Numbered from the stretch's first letter, positions 9,855 through 20,540 are shown. The stretch is 64,000 nt of DNA from Pyrrhosoma nymphula (GCA_963573305.1 OY754337.1:46947164-47011163), one strand, 5' to 3'. The notes: a model not told the origin generated them from the sequence alone. Numbers and translations: made by a program.

Positions 9855-11570
9855 CTAATTATGACCGCTATTGAATATTACTAATGCGTTGTGAATGGAA
9901 ACATTCAATAACCTTCTAAATAGTTTTATATACCATTTCTTAGTCCTTTTGCATTGTAATAAATACGGCTGAAACATTTGGTCTTTTAGGTCAACACTAC
10001 CCATTGCGGTGTTGTATTCTGAAACACACGCTGGTTTAGTTTTTCCATCTTTTTCACAAAAATTATTGCAATGGAAGCTTGAAGTTAGTGAAACTGCCTT
10101 TATGTCTTTCCACTTCATTACCATTATTCTGTCGCAAACTTTCGCTATATGTTCTCCTTTTTTCAACTTTGCTAATTTTACCTCTTTTGGAACGTTTTTT
10201 CGAGATAATCGTATAGATCCAGCATAGTACCATGATCCAATAAAAACTTTGCCAAAGCAGGTGAATTATAATAATTGCCTAACCATAATGAATAGCCTAT
10301 TTAAAATAAGGGTTGTACTAACTTTATCACTATTGCTGATGTCTAGAGTCCATCAGGAGTTTCTGTGATTGAAAATGTTGAAGCAGCTCCTGAGTAACCA
10401 ATAAAACTCCATAAGTAGCCAGTATCAGATTCGCAAAGCATAAAGATTTTTATGCCAAATTTAGATGACTTCAAAGGAATATATTGCCTGAATGATAGAC
10501 TAGAGTAAGAGATTCATCAACAGCAATATTTTCTTTTGGTAAATACATTTTTTCAAATTTATTTTTCAAGTAATCTGTGATAGGTTGAATTTTGAAAAGT
10601 TTTTTGTTACCACTATAGTGACGGATATTATCATTATCAACAAAATGTAAAAACCTTGAGATACGTTCGAATCTGTCCTGGGACATAGTTATGGGGAAAA
10701 TTTCTGTTTCCAGAAGTGGGTTTCGTACAAAGTACGAAAGAATAGTCAGTTTTTGTACAATTCCCATCAACATTATGAACCCTAAATACATATACATCTC
10801 TCAAACATCAACAGGTTTCCATTTATACACCGAAGACAGTGAATTTCGCCATAAAAATCATTGGACTTGACCGGGATTCGAACCCGGATCTCCCAATTGC
10901 CGGTCAGGTGTTTTAGCCAGTTACACCACTAAGCCATCTAAATTCGCCGTGAATTAAGATGCTTGGTGGTGTAACTGGCTAACACACCTAACCGGCAATT
11001 GGGAGATCCGGGTTCGAATCCCGGTCAAGTCCAATGATTTTTTCATGGTGAATTTCACCATCTTCAGTGTATAACTTTGCACCTGTGCGTGCGACTGCAT
11101 ACTACATCATTTGTAAATACAAAGATTGGAAAAGGTTTCATTTGTTCAATCGTGATCGAGAGGATATTGGAATATTTTCTAAATAATTATCTGCGTATCT
11201 GTTCGTCTCAAATGATTTTTTCCATTATTTGCTTATCAAAAATATTTGTGAAAGGGTCAACTATATTATCAACAAGTACTGTTGGACCACATTTCCCTGT
11301 GAGAAGAATTTTTTTGGAATGTTGCATTCATCAAAATCATCCCAGACCCACGAGGAAGAAAGATCATGTGCCCTACTTGGTATATCACCATTAGTTTAGT
11401 CTCTGCTATCACAAATTTGGGGAAGGTTATACACAGAGTAATCACCTACTTCTTCGCTTGAACATTCACTACCTGAATCAAGAAGCACTTCATTGTCTTC
11501 TCCCACATTTTCAACTATATCTTGTATTTCTTCTTCACTCAAAAATAACTTATTCCTTTTAGACTCCATT
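9855..11570 (-). pseudogene. piggyBac transposase relic (second family), interrupted by a palindromic insertion
   Basis: On the minus strand, from right to left: an acidic N-terminus starting MESKRNKLFLSEEEIQDIV (about 11570); a VDPFTNIFDKQIMEKII block; then, after the insertion at 10826-11071, YLGFIMLMGIVQKLTILSYF, PITMSQDRFERISRFLHFV, and PKENIAVDESL carrying the first catalytic aspartate. Next come YIPLKSSKFGIKIFMLCESD and NYYNSPALAKFLLDHG (about 10250), and finally KWKDIKAVSLTSSFH and YNTAMGSVDLKDQM (about 10000). This is the piggyBac block order. There are several stops and frameshifts and no C-terminal cysteine-rich domain. GGAAGGG next to TTAA at 12427-12430 might mark its right end, but no matching left end was found. 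Confidence 0.8.
10826..11071. mobile_element. Near-perfect palindromic element with tRNA-like arms
   Basis: The 246-bp sequence is a foldback: 10826-10942 is the inverted copy of about 10948-11071, with only a few bases between the arms. It begins TACACCGAAGACAG and ends CTTCAGTGTA, flanked by TA at 10824-10825 and 11072-11073. Each arm holds a tRNA-like module with a pol III A-box-like TGGCTTAGTGG (left arm, read on minus) and a B box (GGTTCGAATCC at 11011-11021; its complement at 10874-10884). It interrupts the piggyBac reading frame. The TA flanks and terminal inverted repeats point to a Tc1/mariner-type MITE that has captured a tRNA-derived SINE, or to two SINEs fused head to head. Confidence 0.8.
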
Positions 11571-11902
11571 TGTAAATTTGAATTGGGCTTCCTGGCCTTC
11601 TCCACACGAAAGGGATCTACACACTGACCCAGTTTGGAAGTGAGGCGATGTGGCCACTTCTCTGTGGGTAAAAAAAAGGATGAACGAAGCATGTGAATGG
11701 TCCAATAGAAGTGATTATGAAGATCTCCTAATATGAGAGACAGAATCCAAATGCCAGACAAACAAAAGGCAAGCAGAATAAGAGAGCTCTTTGTGATGAG
11801 GAAGGAGGTCAACGCAGACCTCGCAATGGCGATGAGTTTAGATATTCTTTTATCTTCATTACCTATGGAGTCCTTTTCCATGTTGCGGAATACTATGATA
11901 AC

Positions 11903-12276
11903 GATGAGTCGGCAAGGGCCTAGCCACGTTGAAACACCGGTTCCCGTCAGAACACCAAAGTTAAGCAATGTTGGGCCCAGACGGTGGTTGGATGGGTGAC
12001 CCTCCTCCATACCTCGACCAGGCATGGATGGAGAGATGATACTCCCTCCATACCTATACCGGGAGGCCCGGAGGGAGACCCAGACCGGGCCGGTTGGAGG
12101 ACATCCTCCATACCTGGTACTGGGATGAGGCAAGAGGAGGCCACTCCTCCATACCTATACCGAGGTGCTCTTGTCTCCTGTCTGCAAGTGGCAGACAGGC
12201 ATGGGGTTGGCACAATGGACCAAGAAAGGTCTAAGTGCCCGGGCTCCTGACGAAGGCCCCCCCAATAACAATCTAT
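11903..12276 (+). mobile_element. 5S-rRNA-derived SINE, copy A
   Basis: Positions 11911-12001 follow 5S rRNA: ACACCGGTTCCCGTC, then AAGTTAAGCAATGTTGGGC (internal control A region) and TTGGATGGGTGACC (C box). This is the internal pol III promoter of 5S genes and of SINE3-type elements. A body of about 240 bp follows, with recurring TCCATACC units, a hairpin around CCTGTCTGC...GGCAGACAGG, and a tail CTCCTGACGAAGGCCCCCCC plus AATAACAATC. The element is bracketed by a perfect 10-bp duplication CTATGATAAC (11893-11902 and 12277-12286), showing retrotransposition. A related copy lies inverted at 49592-49968. Confidence 0.85.
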
Positions 12277-12529
12277 CTATGATAACATTTACCCTTCAAA
12301 AAGTGCTGAGATGAAGAGAAAAAAAATCTTAACCAAGGGAGTATCAAGCGCTGTAAACGTACGTTGAACCGCTAGTGGGGCCTGACTACCGATGACGTAC
12401 ACTGTTTGGTGAACTGCTCGGAAGGGTTAAAACTTAATATCTATGTGTTACATTTAAATGAATTTTAAGTGCATTTTTTTGTTTGCAATGCTTCTCACCA
12501 TGTTTATTTTTTCACACTCTCCATTAAAG

Positions 12530-12718
12530 TGCTCAAGCATTCTTGATATGGGCTGTTCATCCAACGAGTCAAGCAGATCGCTGGAAGTGTCTGTTCCTTC
12601 CAGATAAAGGTGCATTTTTTGTGAATTATGTGATTACGTCCTCCTTGATTGGAACTGGACTTGAGTTGATACGCTTCCCAGAACTCTTTGTCTATGCAAC
12701 AAGACTGTCTCTTGCAAG
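12530..12718 (+). CDS. Tmem63: Tmem63, internal exon
   Basis: Begins after TTAAAG with one base that completes the codon left open at 2003 (AG + T = Ser), then AQAFLIWAVHPTSQADRWKC and LFLPDKGAFFVNYVI. The last is one of the most conserved blocks of TMEM63 proteins, matching the FLPDxGAFFVNYVI consensus. It ends RLSLA plus two bases at a GTGTGT donor. The phase match to both neighbouring exons across a 10.5-kb intron and a 110-bp intron is strong evidence that the gene is intact here. The segment supplies two pore-domain helices (FVNYVITSSLIGTGLEL and PELFVYATRLSL). Confidence 0.95.
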
Positions 12719-12828
12719 GTGTGTTTCTTTATTAATTGTTGATATATACATGAGTTCAGTAAATGCTGACAATACAGAAAATGCTGGTGGTTATAAATTT
12801 TATTGGGTATTTAATTCATTATGTTAAG

Positions 12829-12965
12829 GTCTCAAGCTGAAACTGCAAGTGTGAAGAAGGATATACTCTGGGGATTTCCATATGGAGTTCAATATGCTTG
12901 GATGCTCCTTATATTTGCCATGACCATCATGTACAGTCTTTCATGCCCCTTAATCACACCATTTG
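12829..12965 (+). CDS. Tmem63: Tmem63, internal exon
   Basis: Follows a 110-bp intron. Its first base completes AGG (Arg), then SQAETASVKKDILWGFPYGV and QYAWMLLIFAMTIMYSLSC, ending PLITPF and one base of a Gly codon at GTAAGT. The 'F.YG..YAWM...F....TYS..CP.I.PFG' pattern is diagnostic of the OSCA/TMEM63 family. One membrane helix (AWMLLIFAMTIMYSLSCPLI) is evident. The open phase matches the exon at 19696. Confidence 0.95.
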
Positions 12966-13606
12966 GTAAGTCTTCTTTTGTCATGGGCCATTTCATTCTT
13001 TATTGGCATTATAGTTCCATATAACATTTGTACACAGGTACTCATGTTTGCACATCTTTGGCGAAATCTCAAAATATGCCTTTACTCTATATGGGGGGCT
13101 CATTTCAGCTATTTCAATCTGGGACAAAATTTTAAATTATGTATTTAGCTTTTTACCTAGTAGAACTTTTTACTTTCCATGTTTTAAATTACCAGGCAAT
13201 TATTATAAAAGACATATTGTTGGAGTTAGTAAATTAAAAAATTGGTTACAGTGGTTGCCTAAACTCTTTGCTCTGAGTTCAGTTAATCATCTAATTCTGT
13301 GTATAATTGTATGTTTGTTGCTACATTACTACTTAATCTATTTTTTTATCTTGTGACCTTTTAATTAAAATACTGTAAGATATTTAAGTAACTAACCTTG
13401 GATGAAGAGGACCTCATGAATTCTTGTTTTAATGAGGGCTGACATCAATCACCTTGTAGTGCTATCGGGAGAAGAGAGTAGATTTTCTCGCCGATAACAC
13501 TCGTAAAAACACAAACTCTTTCCAAGCTCGGGTGAGATAAATGATGAAACACAAGTATTATCGAAAAGTGAAAAAAAACTTTGTATATGTCCACAGTATT
13601 TATTTT

Positions 13607-13650
13607 GGTACGACGCGTTTCAGCGAACCATCTTCGCTATCATCAGGTAC
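13607..13650 (-). ncRNA. Hammerhead-ribozyme-like motif with well-paired stems
   Basis: On the minus strand the order is GTAC, CTGATGA (complement 13640-13646), a stem-loop AGCGAA...TTCGCT, GAAA (complement 13618-13621), the palindrome ACGCGT (13613-13618), C, then GTACC. Stem I is GTAC/GTAC (4 bp), stem II is a perfect 6 bp, and stem III is the short palindrome suited to dimers. One extra T separates the CTGATGA box from stem II. An imperfect hairpin lies close by at 13458-13501. There is no adjacent PLE coding sequence, so this may be a solo PLE terminal repeat. Confidence 0.5.
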
Positions 13651-13699
13651 AATCAAGGTTTTTTTCACTTTTCATTTATCATTATGTTCCACAACATCT

Positions 13700-14724
13700 C
13701 GCCGAACACCGTTGAATACAAGTATTATCAATCGTAAACTTAACTTATCAATATATTTTACAAATCACAAATAGAACCAAACCAATTACAAGAATTTACC
13801 TATAGGTCGAGTGCCAGGCGACCGTAATGAAAGTTATCAGTCTGAAAATAATTTAAGTTTAACAAGTACGAGAGGTTGAGCTTCTCTCTTAAGTACAAAA
13901 GTGACTAAGTCAGCAGGCTCACACAACGGTGTTACCCGGTTGCCGTCTCGGAAGCAATAGAGGGCGAGCTCAGCCATGAGTCAGCTGAGGAGGGGGTCTG
14001 TCGACAAGGACGAAGGTGGAATGGGTAAGGTCAGGAGGTTGGCGATTGATAGCCTTGGAGGGGAGGAAATAATGGGATGGGTGATAGATAGGGTGGCAGT
14101 TTTTAATTGGAGCGCCAGGAACTGTTTTCTGGCGTCGTCCGCAGAATACAGGATCACAGCCTTTGTGCCTTGGTCAGGATGACCGCATTTTTGGTATCCT
14201 TCCTCACTTTACTGGCTATAAAAACGAGGCAGGACCTGGTGAGGGAATGGTGCGGCAAATGGTGCGGCGAAAGGTGTGGCAGAAGTCGCTGGCAGTAGTC
14301 GCTGCATTTTGTAGTCGTAGGCATTTTGGCCGTCGTTGGCGCACATGTCGTTAGCGCGCATGTCGTTCGGGCAAGTCCTTCGGCTAAGTCCAGAGGATAA
14401 ACAGTCCGCAGAGGGGAAACTGTCCAAAGAGGGGAATTGCCCAAAAAAGGGGGGGGGGAAATGCCACAACCTTCACTTAAATGTGTAATGTTGTAATACT
14501 TTTCCCCTCTTAGTTTAATTTATCTGTATTGAGAACATACTTTTGTGTTGAATCATAGATATATTTTTAATACATTATGTGAAATTTGTAGATTTTGTCC
14601 ATAAAATCAAGTCTAATTATGCATTTCAAATTAATAAAATCTCACCCATTCAACAATATTCATGCAGCCAATGCTTTATGTACTGCAGATGTTAAAACTT
14701 ACGTCGAGAAGAAGTATACATATA
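13700..14724. other. Intron sequence with a G-rich, GC-rich patch
   Basis: From about 13960 to 14460 the + strand is rich in GGTGCGGC- and GTCGTTAGCGC-like words and ends in a run of nine or more G at about 14448. No gene family is recognised. Confidence 0.35.
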
Positions 14725-14850
14725 CCGTAGACTCTAAATTACGAAGTCGACAGGACCGGAAAAATCGGCACTTCGTAATATCAAATTTCGTATGAACGAG
14801 TATCTTTCAAAAACATCGCGATAAAGCTCTTTTTTTGTTTCCTTAGATGT
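14725..14850 (+). repeat. Second copy of the pogo/Tigger-like terminal repeat
   Basis: Starts CCGTAGACTCTAAATTACGA after TA and continues with GACAGGACCGGAAAAATCGG and CACTTCGTAATATCAA. It matches the left end of the element at 3509 base for base over most of about 90 bp. The opposite end of this copy was not found. Confidence 0.6.
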
Positions 14851-17444
14851 ACTCTCGTGACGTACTTGCATGATTTACGAAGTTATAATTCATGAAAGTT
14901 TATTTAAATGTGTATTCATGCCCACAGGGAGCACTAATTGTCAGTTGAACTCAACTAATTTGTCGGAGTTTGATTATTCCTATTTTGGGGATTTCCACCG
15001 CGTCGTTCCAGCTTTTCGTGGCGGAAATCCCAAAAATTGGAAGACTCAACCTCCTTCCAAGGCCAGCCAAAATCTACATCACGACAACTAACTTGTCGTT
15101 CTTTTTTCCAATGAATAATTAGGCAATGAAGCATCTTTGCACAATTTTGGTGCAGTTTGGACTAAGCCTATGAAGATTCTTAGTGCATTTTTCTATATTA
15201 TTTCCTAACTGGAGAACTCGTAACTTCAGCGTGAGCGATGTATAATCATCAATAATATTGATTTATGCATGCACTAAGGAAGTGTGCGACTTGCGTGATC
15301 ATTTGCACCAGATATTGAAGACAGTGAAAATAAGATTCTTTCGTGGATGCTATGCGATGGATGCATGTTATGTAATCTTTACAAATACTGATATGCCCGT
15401 TAATCTCGCGAAATAACAATCGTTATTCTCCCTTGGATTTATCTTATTGGTGCGTGGTTATTTCCGATACGATGGAGCTTATAAAGGAGTCCAGCTTAAT
15501 AGGTATGTACCTCCTTTCAAAAGTAAATTGTACATACAAGCCACGCACTTCAACGGTGAAGGCGATTTAACTCCTTTTACACTTCATCTGCTACTAACGA
15601 TGCTATCACGACAAATAAATAATTTTTGTTTTCCACTCTACTATGCGAAAGCTTCATTTGTGGCTCTATTCAGATTAGGTCGCCTGCTCTTCATTGATTA
15701 AATCTCAGTATCCATTTAAAGATTTGATATTGAACTAAAATTTGGGATATTTTTTGTTATTGTTTTCCCTCTTCTTTTAATCAAGCAAGGAGATTTTCGT
15801 CCGGGCATTGCAGCTTCAGGGGGGTTATTCGGGAATGTTGTCGGACATATTGTCGTTACTCATTCATTGAGGCATTCAATGAACGACAAAAAGACCCAAT
15901 CGAACGACATTTTGAACGAATCTATGAGCTGATGTCAGAGCCGTTGGCTCAGTTTTGTGTTCCATTTTTAGCACACCGCTACGAGTTTCGCATTTGTTTT
16001 TATTGCAATTTGGAGGCATATTAAATGAACGAAAATGGAACCCACAGAAGGCTGTGAGTTTTTAACCTAGGATTATGAATTATGTGTAATTTAGCATTTA
16101 TGTTTGTGCGTTACATAAAAGAGTTAAACAATATATTATGTCATGAATACATGGATTTAATGAACTAACGGCGGTTGAGGTTGTTAATAACGTTATCATT
16201 ATTATCCAGTTCCGTAGTAATATTTATTTTTGCGCGTCCATTTTACTAGTTTGAGGCAGACACATTTAGTTCTAATTAATCATAGGCAACCGTTACGTGA
16301 CATTACGTCAACGCGAAGTCCTGTTGGACTATATGGAGAGGCATAGGTCGCTTGCTGTCGGCCTGTGTAAAGGCGTCCCTTAATGCCGTCGAAGGGGGCG
16401 CAGTGAAGACGGCGGACAAGTGGGAGAGAGTAAGTTGAAATAACAATTGCTATGAAGTGTCAAAATATTCGTGATCATTAATTGTCAACTTCTTAACTAT
16501 CAAAACGTTGCCACTTCTATATCTGCAAATCGATTTTTCCAATTATGAGATGTACATACGTACGGATCTTTCTCATTTGTAAATGCAGACTTCCTATGTA
16601 TTTGTTTGACAAGTACAGGTAATTGATACACAACTGGTTTTTCAGTCATGGCAGGACTGGCGGTGTGACGCCAAAAAGAGGACACCATCTGCACTATCTC
16701 TTAATTGTCTCAACTTATTTCTCCTCATGGCATTTTCTCTCAGTCTTTCTTCCTCCTCATTTCATCCGTTCAATGTGAACGGATGGAAGTTTATCCATGA
16801 AAAATGATTTGTAGAAAACTCTTTTAATATATGTGTCCTACATGTGTGCAAGTCGAAAGTATCTTCGAATCACATGAGCGTCAACGGCATGCTGAGATAT
16901 CTTTGAAACTCAACAGGGAAAGGAATTCCTTTTTAAGTAACTCAAACCCAAGGCATCCAAATAGTATTTTCAAATGAAATCACTGTTGGATGAGTGATAT
17001 TCTGATTGCGTAGATCATACCCTTTAGCATGGCAATAATAATTATCTCTACGAAGAAGACTGATTTTCCACTAGGTATACAACTATGAAAGCATGAAATA
17101 GATTAAATACGAGGATTTCTATAAGTATAAACACTGGGATTGTCATTAATCAACCTCGAATTATGAAAATATTTTAGAAGTAATTAAGCATTACTTACTT
17201 GACTCTCATATACCGCCAAAACACTAAACAAAACACTAACGGAAAGCGCTTGAAAAGCTCGGCTGTGGAGGCGGGGAGGGGGGGATTTCCCATGATGCTC
17301 TTTAATTTCCGTCGCGACGCTAGCGCCGTCCACCGAAAAATTACAGTCGACACGGAAGCTTCGGTTTTGAGTCGGTCCGTGAACGAAGAACTGCCAAATG
17401 AGCCGTGGGCACCATCTTTGACGGAAATCAACGGAAGTAAGTGC
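14851..17444. other. Intronic sequence without a recognised gene
   Basis: It contains an imperfect hairpin at 14983-15035 (TTTTGGGGATTTCC paired with GGAAATCCCAAAA). The 17199-17447 stretch is open on both strands but has no recognisable motif. Nothing else is assignable. Confidence 0.35.
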
Positions 17445-18653
17445 TAAGAAGCTTCTACCTTCAAACCAAAGGCTGCGCCATGGGTAGTAGATTCAGCCCT
17501 TCCTATGCCAACCTTTTCCTCGGCCGTGTCGAAGAATCCTTCCTATCCTCACAACCCCTGAAACCCTTACTCTAGCTCGACATCAACGACATCAACGACA
17601 TTTTCCTTCTCTGGCCCCATGACGTTGATTCTTTTAATTCATTTATTTCCGCTCTCAATGAATTCTCTTCTGTCTCCTTCACCTCTCATTTCTCCTCTTC
17701 CCTTATAACTTTCCTTGATGTAGATATCACTCTCTCCAATCACCAGTTCAGCACCTCAGTCCACATCAAACCCACCAATAAGCAGCAATATCTTCATTAC
17801 AATAGCTGCCATCCCTCCCATACTAAAAGATCCCTCCCCTACTCTCTTTCCACACGAGGCTTTCGCATATGCAATAACCCTGATTCCCTTGATAAATTTC
17901 TTTCCTCTTTACACCAATCCCTTCTCCGACGAGGATATCCTGAGACTCTTCTCAAGAAACGCATCCTCAAAAAACCCTTTCCTCCTAAACTAACCCAAAA
18001 CAAGGAGAATTACAACCTCTCCCTCTGTACTACTTACTTCCCAGGGGTCCATGCCCTCAAAAAAATCCTTAAAAGCCTTTTTCCACTCCTCTCTGACAAT
18101 CTCACCACCAAAAACACATTCCCCAAATGTCCCTCTCTCGTCTTCAGGCGCCCCCCCAACCTCTCCAGCATCCTAAAAACCACCAAACTGCTGACTAAAC
18201 CTATTATCAGCTCCAAAACCCCGCCCAACCCCTGCCATCACGCGAGATGCAAAACGTGCCCTATCCTTGTCACCGACCCCCTCCCCGCCAAATTCCTCTC
18301 CCACCCACTTCCTTCCGTCCCCTCTCGGTCATGCACTTCCCACAACGTTGTTTACATCCTCCTGTGCAACTTGTGCGATTCATATTACATTGGTATCACT
18401 ACCAACTACTACTACTACCAGTGTTAGAATAACCGGCCACCGTGCCAGCTGTAAGCCGTCCTCACCCAATGCCTCCTTCCCCGTCCCGATCCATGCTTCC
18501 TCCCACAATCTCAGTTTTGATAAATGCTTCCGTGTAGGCGTATTGGCTTCCCTCCCTCCCTCTGCCTCTCCCCTTCAATTGCGTACCCTAGAAATGGCCT
18601 GCATCTGGCTTTATTCCACTCATAATCCGCCCGGATTAAATCGCGCTCACTGA
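17445..18653 (+). pseudogene. Penelope-like element, RT C-terminal part plus GIY-YIG domain
   Basis: Begins with a degenerate KGCAMGS...SPSYANLFLGRVEESFL, an RT thumb/palm pattern, followed by DINDIFLLWPH in the position of the YIDD box and FLDVDI. Downstream come NSCHPSHTKRSLPYSLSTRG, RRGYPETLL, RRPPNLSSIL and HARCKTCPIL, a zinc-knuckle-like block found ahead of the endonuclease in one PLE lineage. The GIY-YIG domain follows as NVVYILLCNLCDSYYIG. A frameshift near 18400-18425 leads into RITGHRASC and a final WLYSTHNPPGLN. The 5' half is missing. Stops and frameshifts mark it as dead. Confidence 0.8.
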
Positions 18654-18950
18654 CCTCTCCCACCCCTTCTCCCCTTTCCCCTCCTTCAATCCCCTCCCGC
18701 CCCTCCCCTTTTCACCATTCCACATCCCTTTCTCCTCCTCTGACCCCCTCCCGCCTCTTCCCCTCCCTGCCCCTCTCTCTTCCTCTTACCCCCTCCCGCC
18801 CCTCCCCTCATCTCCCCTTTCCTACCCCTCTCTCCTCCTTCTCCTCCCACCTCACCCTACCTCTTGTCCCCTGCCTTTCCATCAGTATGTATCCTTCTGT
18901 GTTTGAGAAAGGTTACTAGAGTAACCGAAATATCAGAACGTATAGTGTGA
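18654..18950 (+). other. PLE 3' UTR: pyrimidine tract and decayed hammerhead-like end
   Basis: Up to about 18890 the strand is almost entirely C and T, with repeated CCCCTCCCGCC units. At 18911-18930 a hairpin GGTTACTAGAGTAACC is followed directly by GAAA, as in the stem II-GAAA part of the other PLE tails here. The CTGANGA box upstream is degraded. Confidence 0.45.
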
Positions 18951-19042
18951 GTGTTCTTCTTTTTTGTGTGTCTATATTTAATTCCGCCCCACCTGTGGCA
19001 AAGTTCATTTAAATTATCGCGTGTGTGATTTTCCATGAAATC

Positions 19043-19043
<1 letters not shown>

Positions 19044-19101
<58 letters not shown>
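19044..19101. repeat. (TA)n microsatellite
   Basis: An uninterrupted TA dinucleotide repeat of about 29 units, immediately left of the foldback at 19137. Confidence 0.95.
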
Positions 19102-19103
<2 letters not shown>

Positions 19104-19136
19104 CTTTGGAAGTTTTCGCCAATTGGCCACAAATAT

Positions 19137-19344
19137 ATAAATTCAAACTTACAGGTGGTAGGAGAAAGAGGAAAAGATAAAGAATTCGTTCTTACGGGAA
19201 CGTTTCGAACCAGTTGGTCCTTCGTCAGCTCTGACTGACAGCTGAAAAGAGCTGACGAAGGACCAACTGGTTCGAAACGTTCCCGTAAGAACGAATTCTT
19301 TATCTTTTCCTCTTTCTCCTACCTCCTGTAAGTTTGAATTTATA
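19137..19344. repeat. Long foldback (arms ~95 bp) between two TA microsatellites
   Basis: Sequence from TAAATTCAAACTTAC to the centre is inverted almost perfectly to GTAAGTTTGAATTTA, with a short centre TGACTGACAGCTGAAA. Each arm contains CTGACGAAGGACCAACTGG, TTCGAAACGTTCCCGTAAG and a purine-rich tail. The CTGACGA...GAAA order (19252-19277) resembles the hammerhead-like cores elsewhere, but A15.1/U16.1 and the cleavage triplet are not convincingly present. It follows the third PLE, so it may be its terminal repeat pair. Confidence 0.8.
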
Positions 19345-19375
19345 TATATATATATATATACGTACATATATATAT
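19340..19375. repeat. TA-rich microsatellite
   Basis: TATATATA tracts interrupted by CGTACA, directly after the foldback. Confidence 0.8.
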
Positions 19376-19695
19376 GTACACATATCAACTATAAATATAT
19401 GGTACATCATATCCTAGGCTGTGTATATTTTTAAGTTGATGGAAACCTGTGATTTTATTTATATTTGCTATGTTTCACTTCTATACCATCACACTTGAGT
19501 AAGCGTAATTAGTTCTAATCGCGTTGACAAATCTACGTTGTGTACCTTGAGTATATTATGGCTCTGGGTTCAAAGGCTTCAAAATACCATAGGATTACTC
19601 TTTATGTCTATAGTATGTGCTGTTCTTGGTCTAGTTCCCTTGTGTTTCTATCTGCTAGATATGTATCTAACTTCACTTTTGTTTTTTCTTATTAG

Positions 19696-19973
19696 GGCTA
19701 CTCTACATGGTGATGAAGCATTTTGTCGACAAACATAACATATACTTTGTTTATGGACCTTCAAAAATTAATAAACAAATCCATGCTTCTGCGATAAATG
19801 CTGTGATTATCTCTATTGTTATGCTTCAAATAAGCTTTACAACCTTGTCAGCATTGAGAGGTCTTAATGATATCACTATATTTGCCCTGGCCGGGCTTGT
19901 GCTGACTATCATCACACTAATAGCCCATATCTTCTTAAACTGTTGCAAAGGCATCAGCCCAATCTCGTACCAG
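19696..19973 (+). CDS. Tmem63: Tmem63, internal exon
   Basis: Acceptor TTATTAG; the first two bases complete Gly, then LLYMVMKHFVDKHNIYFVYG and PSKINKQIHASAINAVIISI. This matches the 'PFGLxYMxxKHxVDxYNxxY' region of TMEM63 proteins that follows the previous exon's PLITPF. Two further hydrophobic helices follow (AVIISIVMLQISFTTL and ITIFALAGLVLTIITLIAHI), the last of the channel core. The exon ends SYQ at CAG|GTATGT in phase 0, which is compatible with the last exon at 27858. Confidence 0.94.
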
Positions 19974-20376
19974 GTATGTTTCTAGTGATAAATTAAGCTG
20001 TCATAATTATGGAAAATCAATATCTCGTATAAAAAGTTCAAAAGTGGCCAATTGATTCTACATTTTCATATTTTTTGCCATCCACCACCTCTGCAATTGT
20101 GTCATTACTTATGAGGAAGGCTTAAAATTTAAAAAAAAAAGTTTTACTTGAAAGAAGTTACCTTTTTAAGTTTTAATTATAAAAAACCCTACCACCAAAG
20201 CTCTTAAATTTGTCATAAAATTGTCTGGATGCATTAAATATGGCTGTGGGGTAAATATTCTTTTTCACAGATATTACAATAGGCCTCCCTCTGTAATTTG
20301 ATGAAATGATAAGCTAAACCTGTGAAATATAAGAAAACTTGCGGTTTCAGGGTGTATTACATGAAATTTTTCCATG

Positions 20377-20540
20377 TTAGGAATGATAAAAATTATGCAA
20401 ATTTCACAATAGATAGTTTATTCATGACCCGGGTTTCAAAACATTATTTCATCTTCACCTGAAGATGACATTGTGTGTTGAAACCCGGGTCGTGAATAAA
20501 CTATCTATTGTGAAATTCGCATAATTTGTATCATTCCTAA
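20377..20540. repeat. Short foldback with paired hammerhead-like cores
   Basis: A 164-bp inverted repeat running from TTAGGAATGATA to TATCATTCCTAA. On the + strand: TTCAC (20454-20458), CTGAAGA (20459-20465), GACA...TGTT, GAAA (20480-20483), palindrome ACCCGGGT (20483-20490), C, then GTGAA (20492-20496). TTCAC and GTGAA form a perfect 5-bp stem I. The other arm carries ACCCGGGT and GAAA, but its CTGANGA box is altered. No PLE coding region adjoins it. Confidence 0.75.

Noticed and set aside
10863..11032. Two real tRNA genes in opposite orientation
   Set aside because: They are arms of one palindrome with transposon-like ends. The cloverleaf acceptor stems cannot be completed.
11911..12001. 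A genuine 5S rRNA gene
   Set aside because: Similarity stops after the C box, where the 3' part of 5S rRNA should continue. The sequence is joined to a SINE body inside target duplications.
14154..14469. Proline- and threonine-rich coding region on the minus strand
   Set aside because: Open in several frames at once because of GC-rich low-complexity sequence. No recognised domain.
18034..18228. Minus-strand open frame within the third PLE
   Set aside because: Shadow of the + strand PLE coding sequence.
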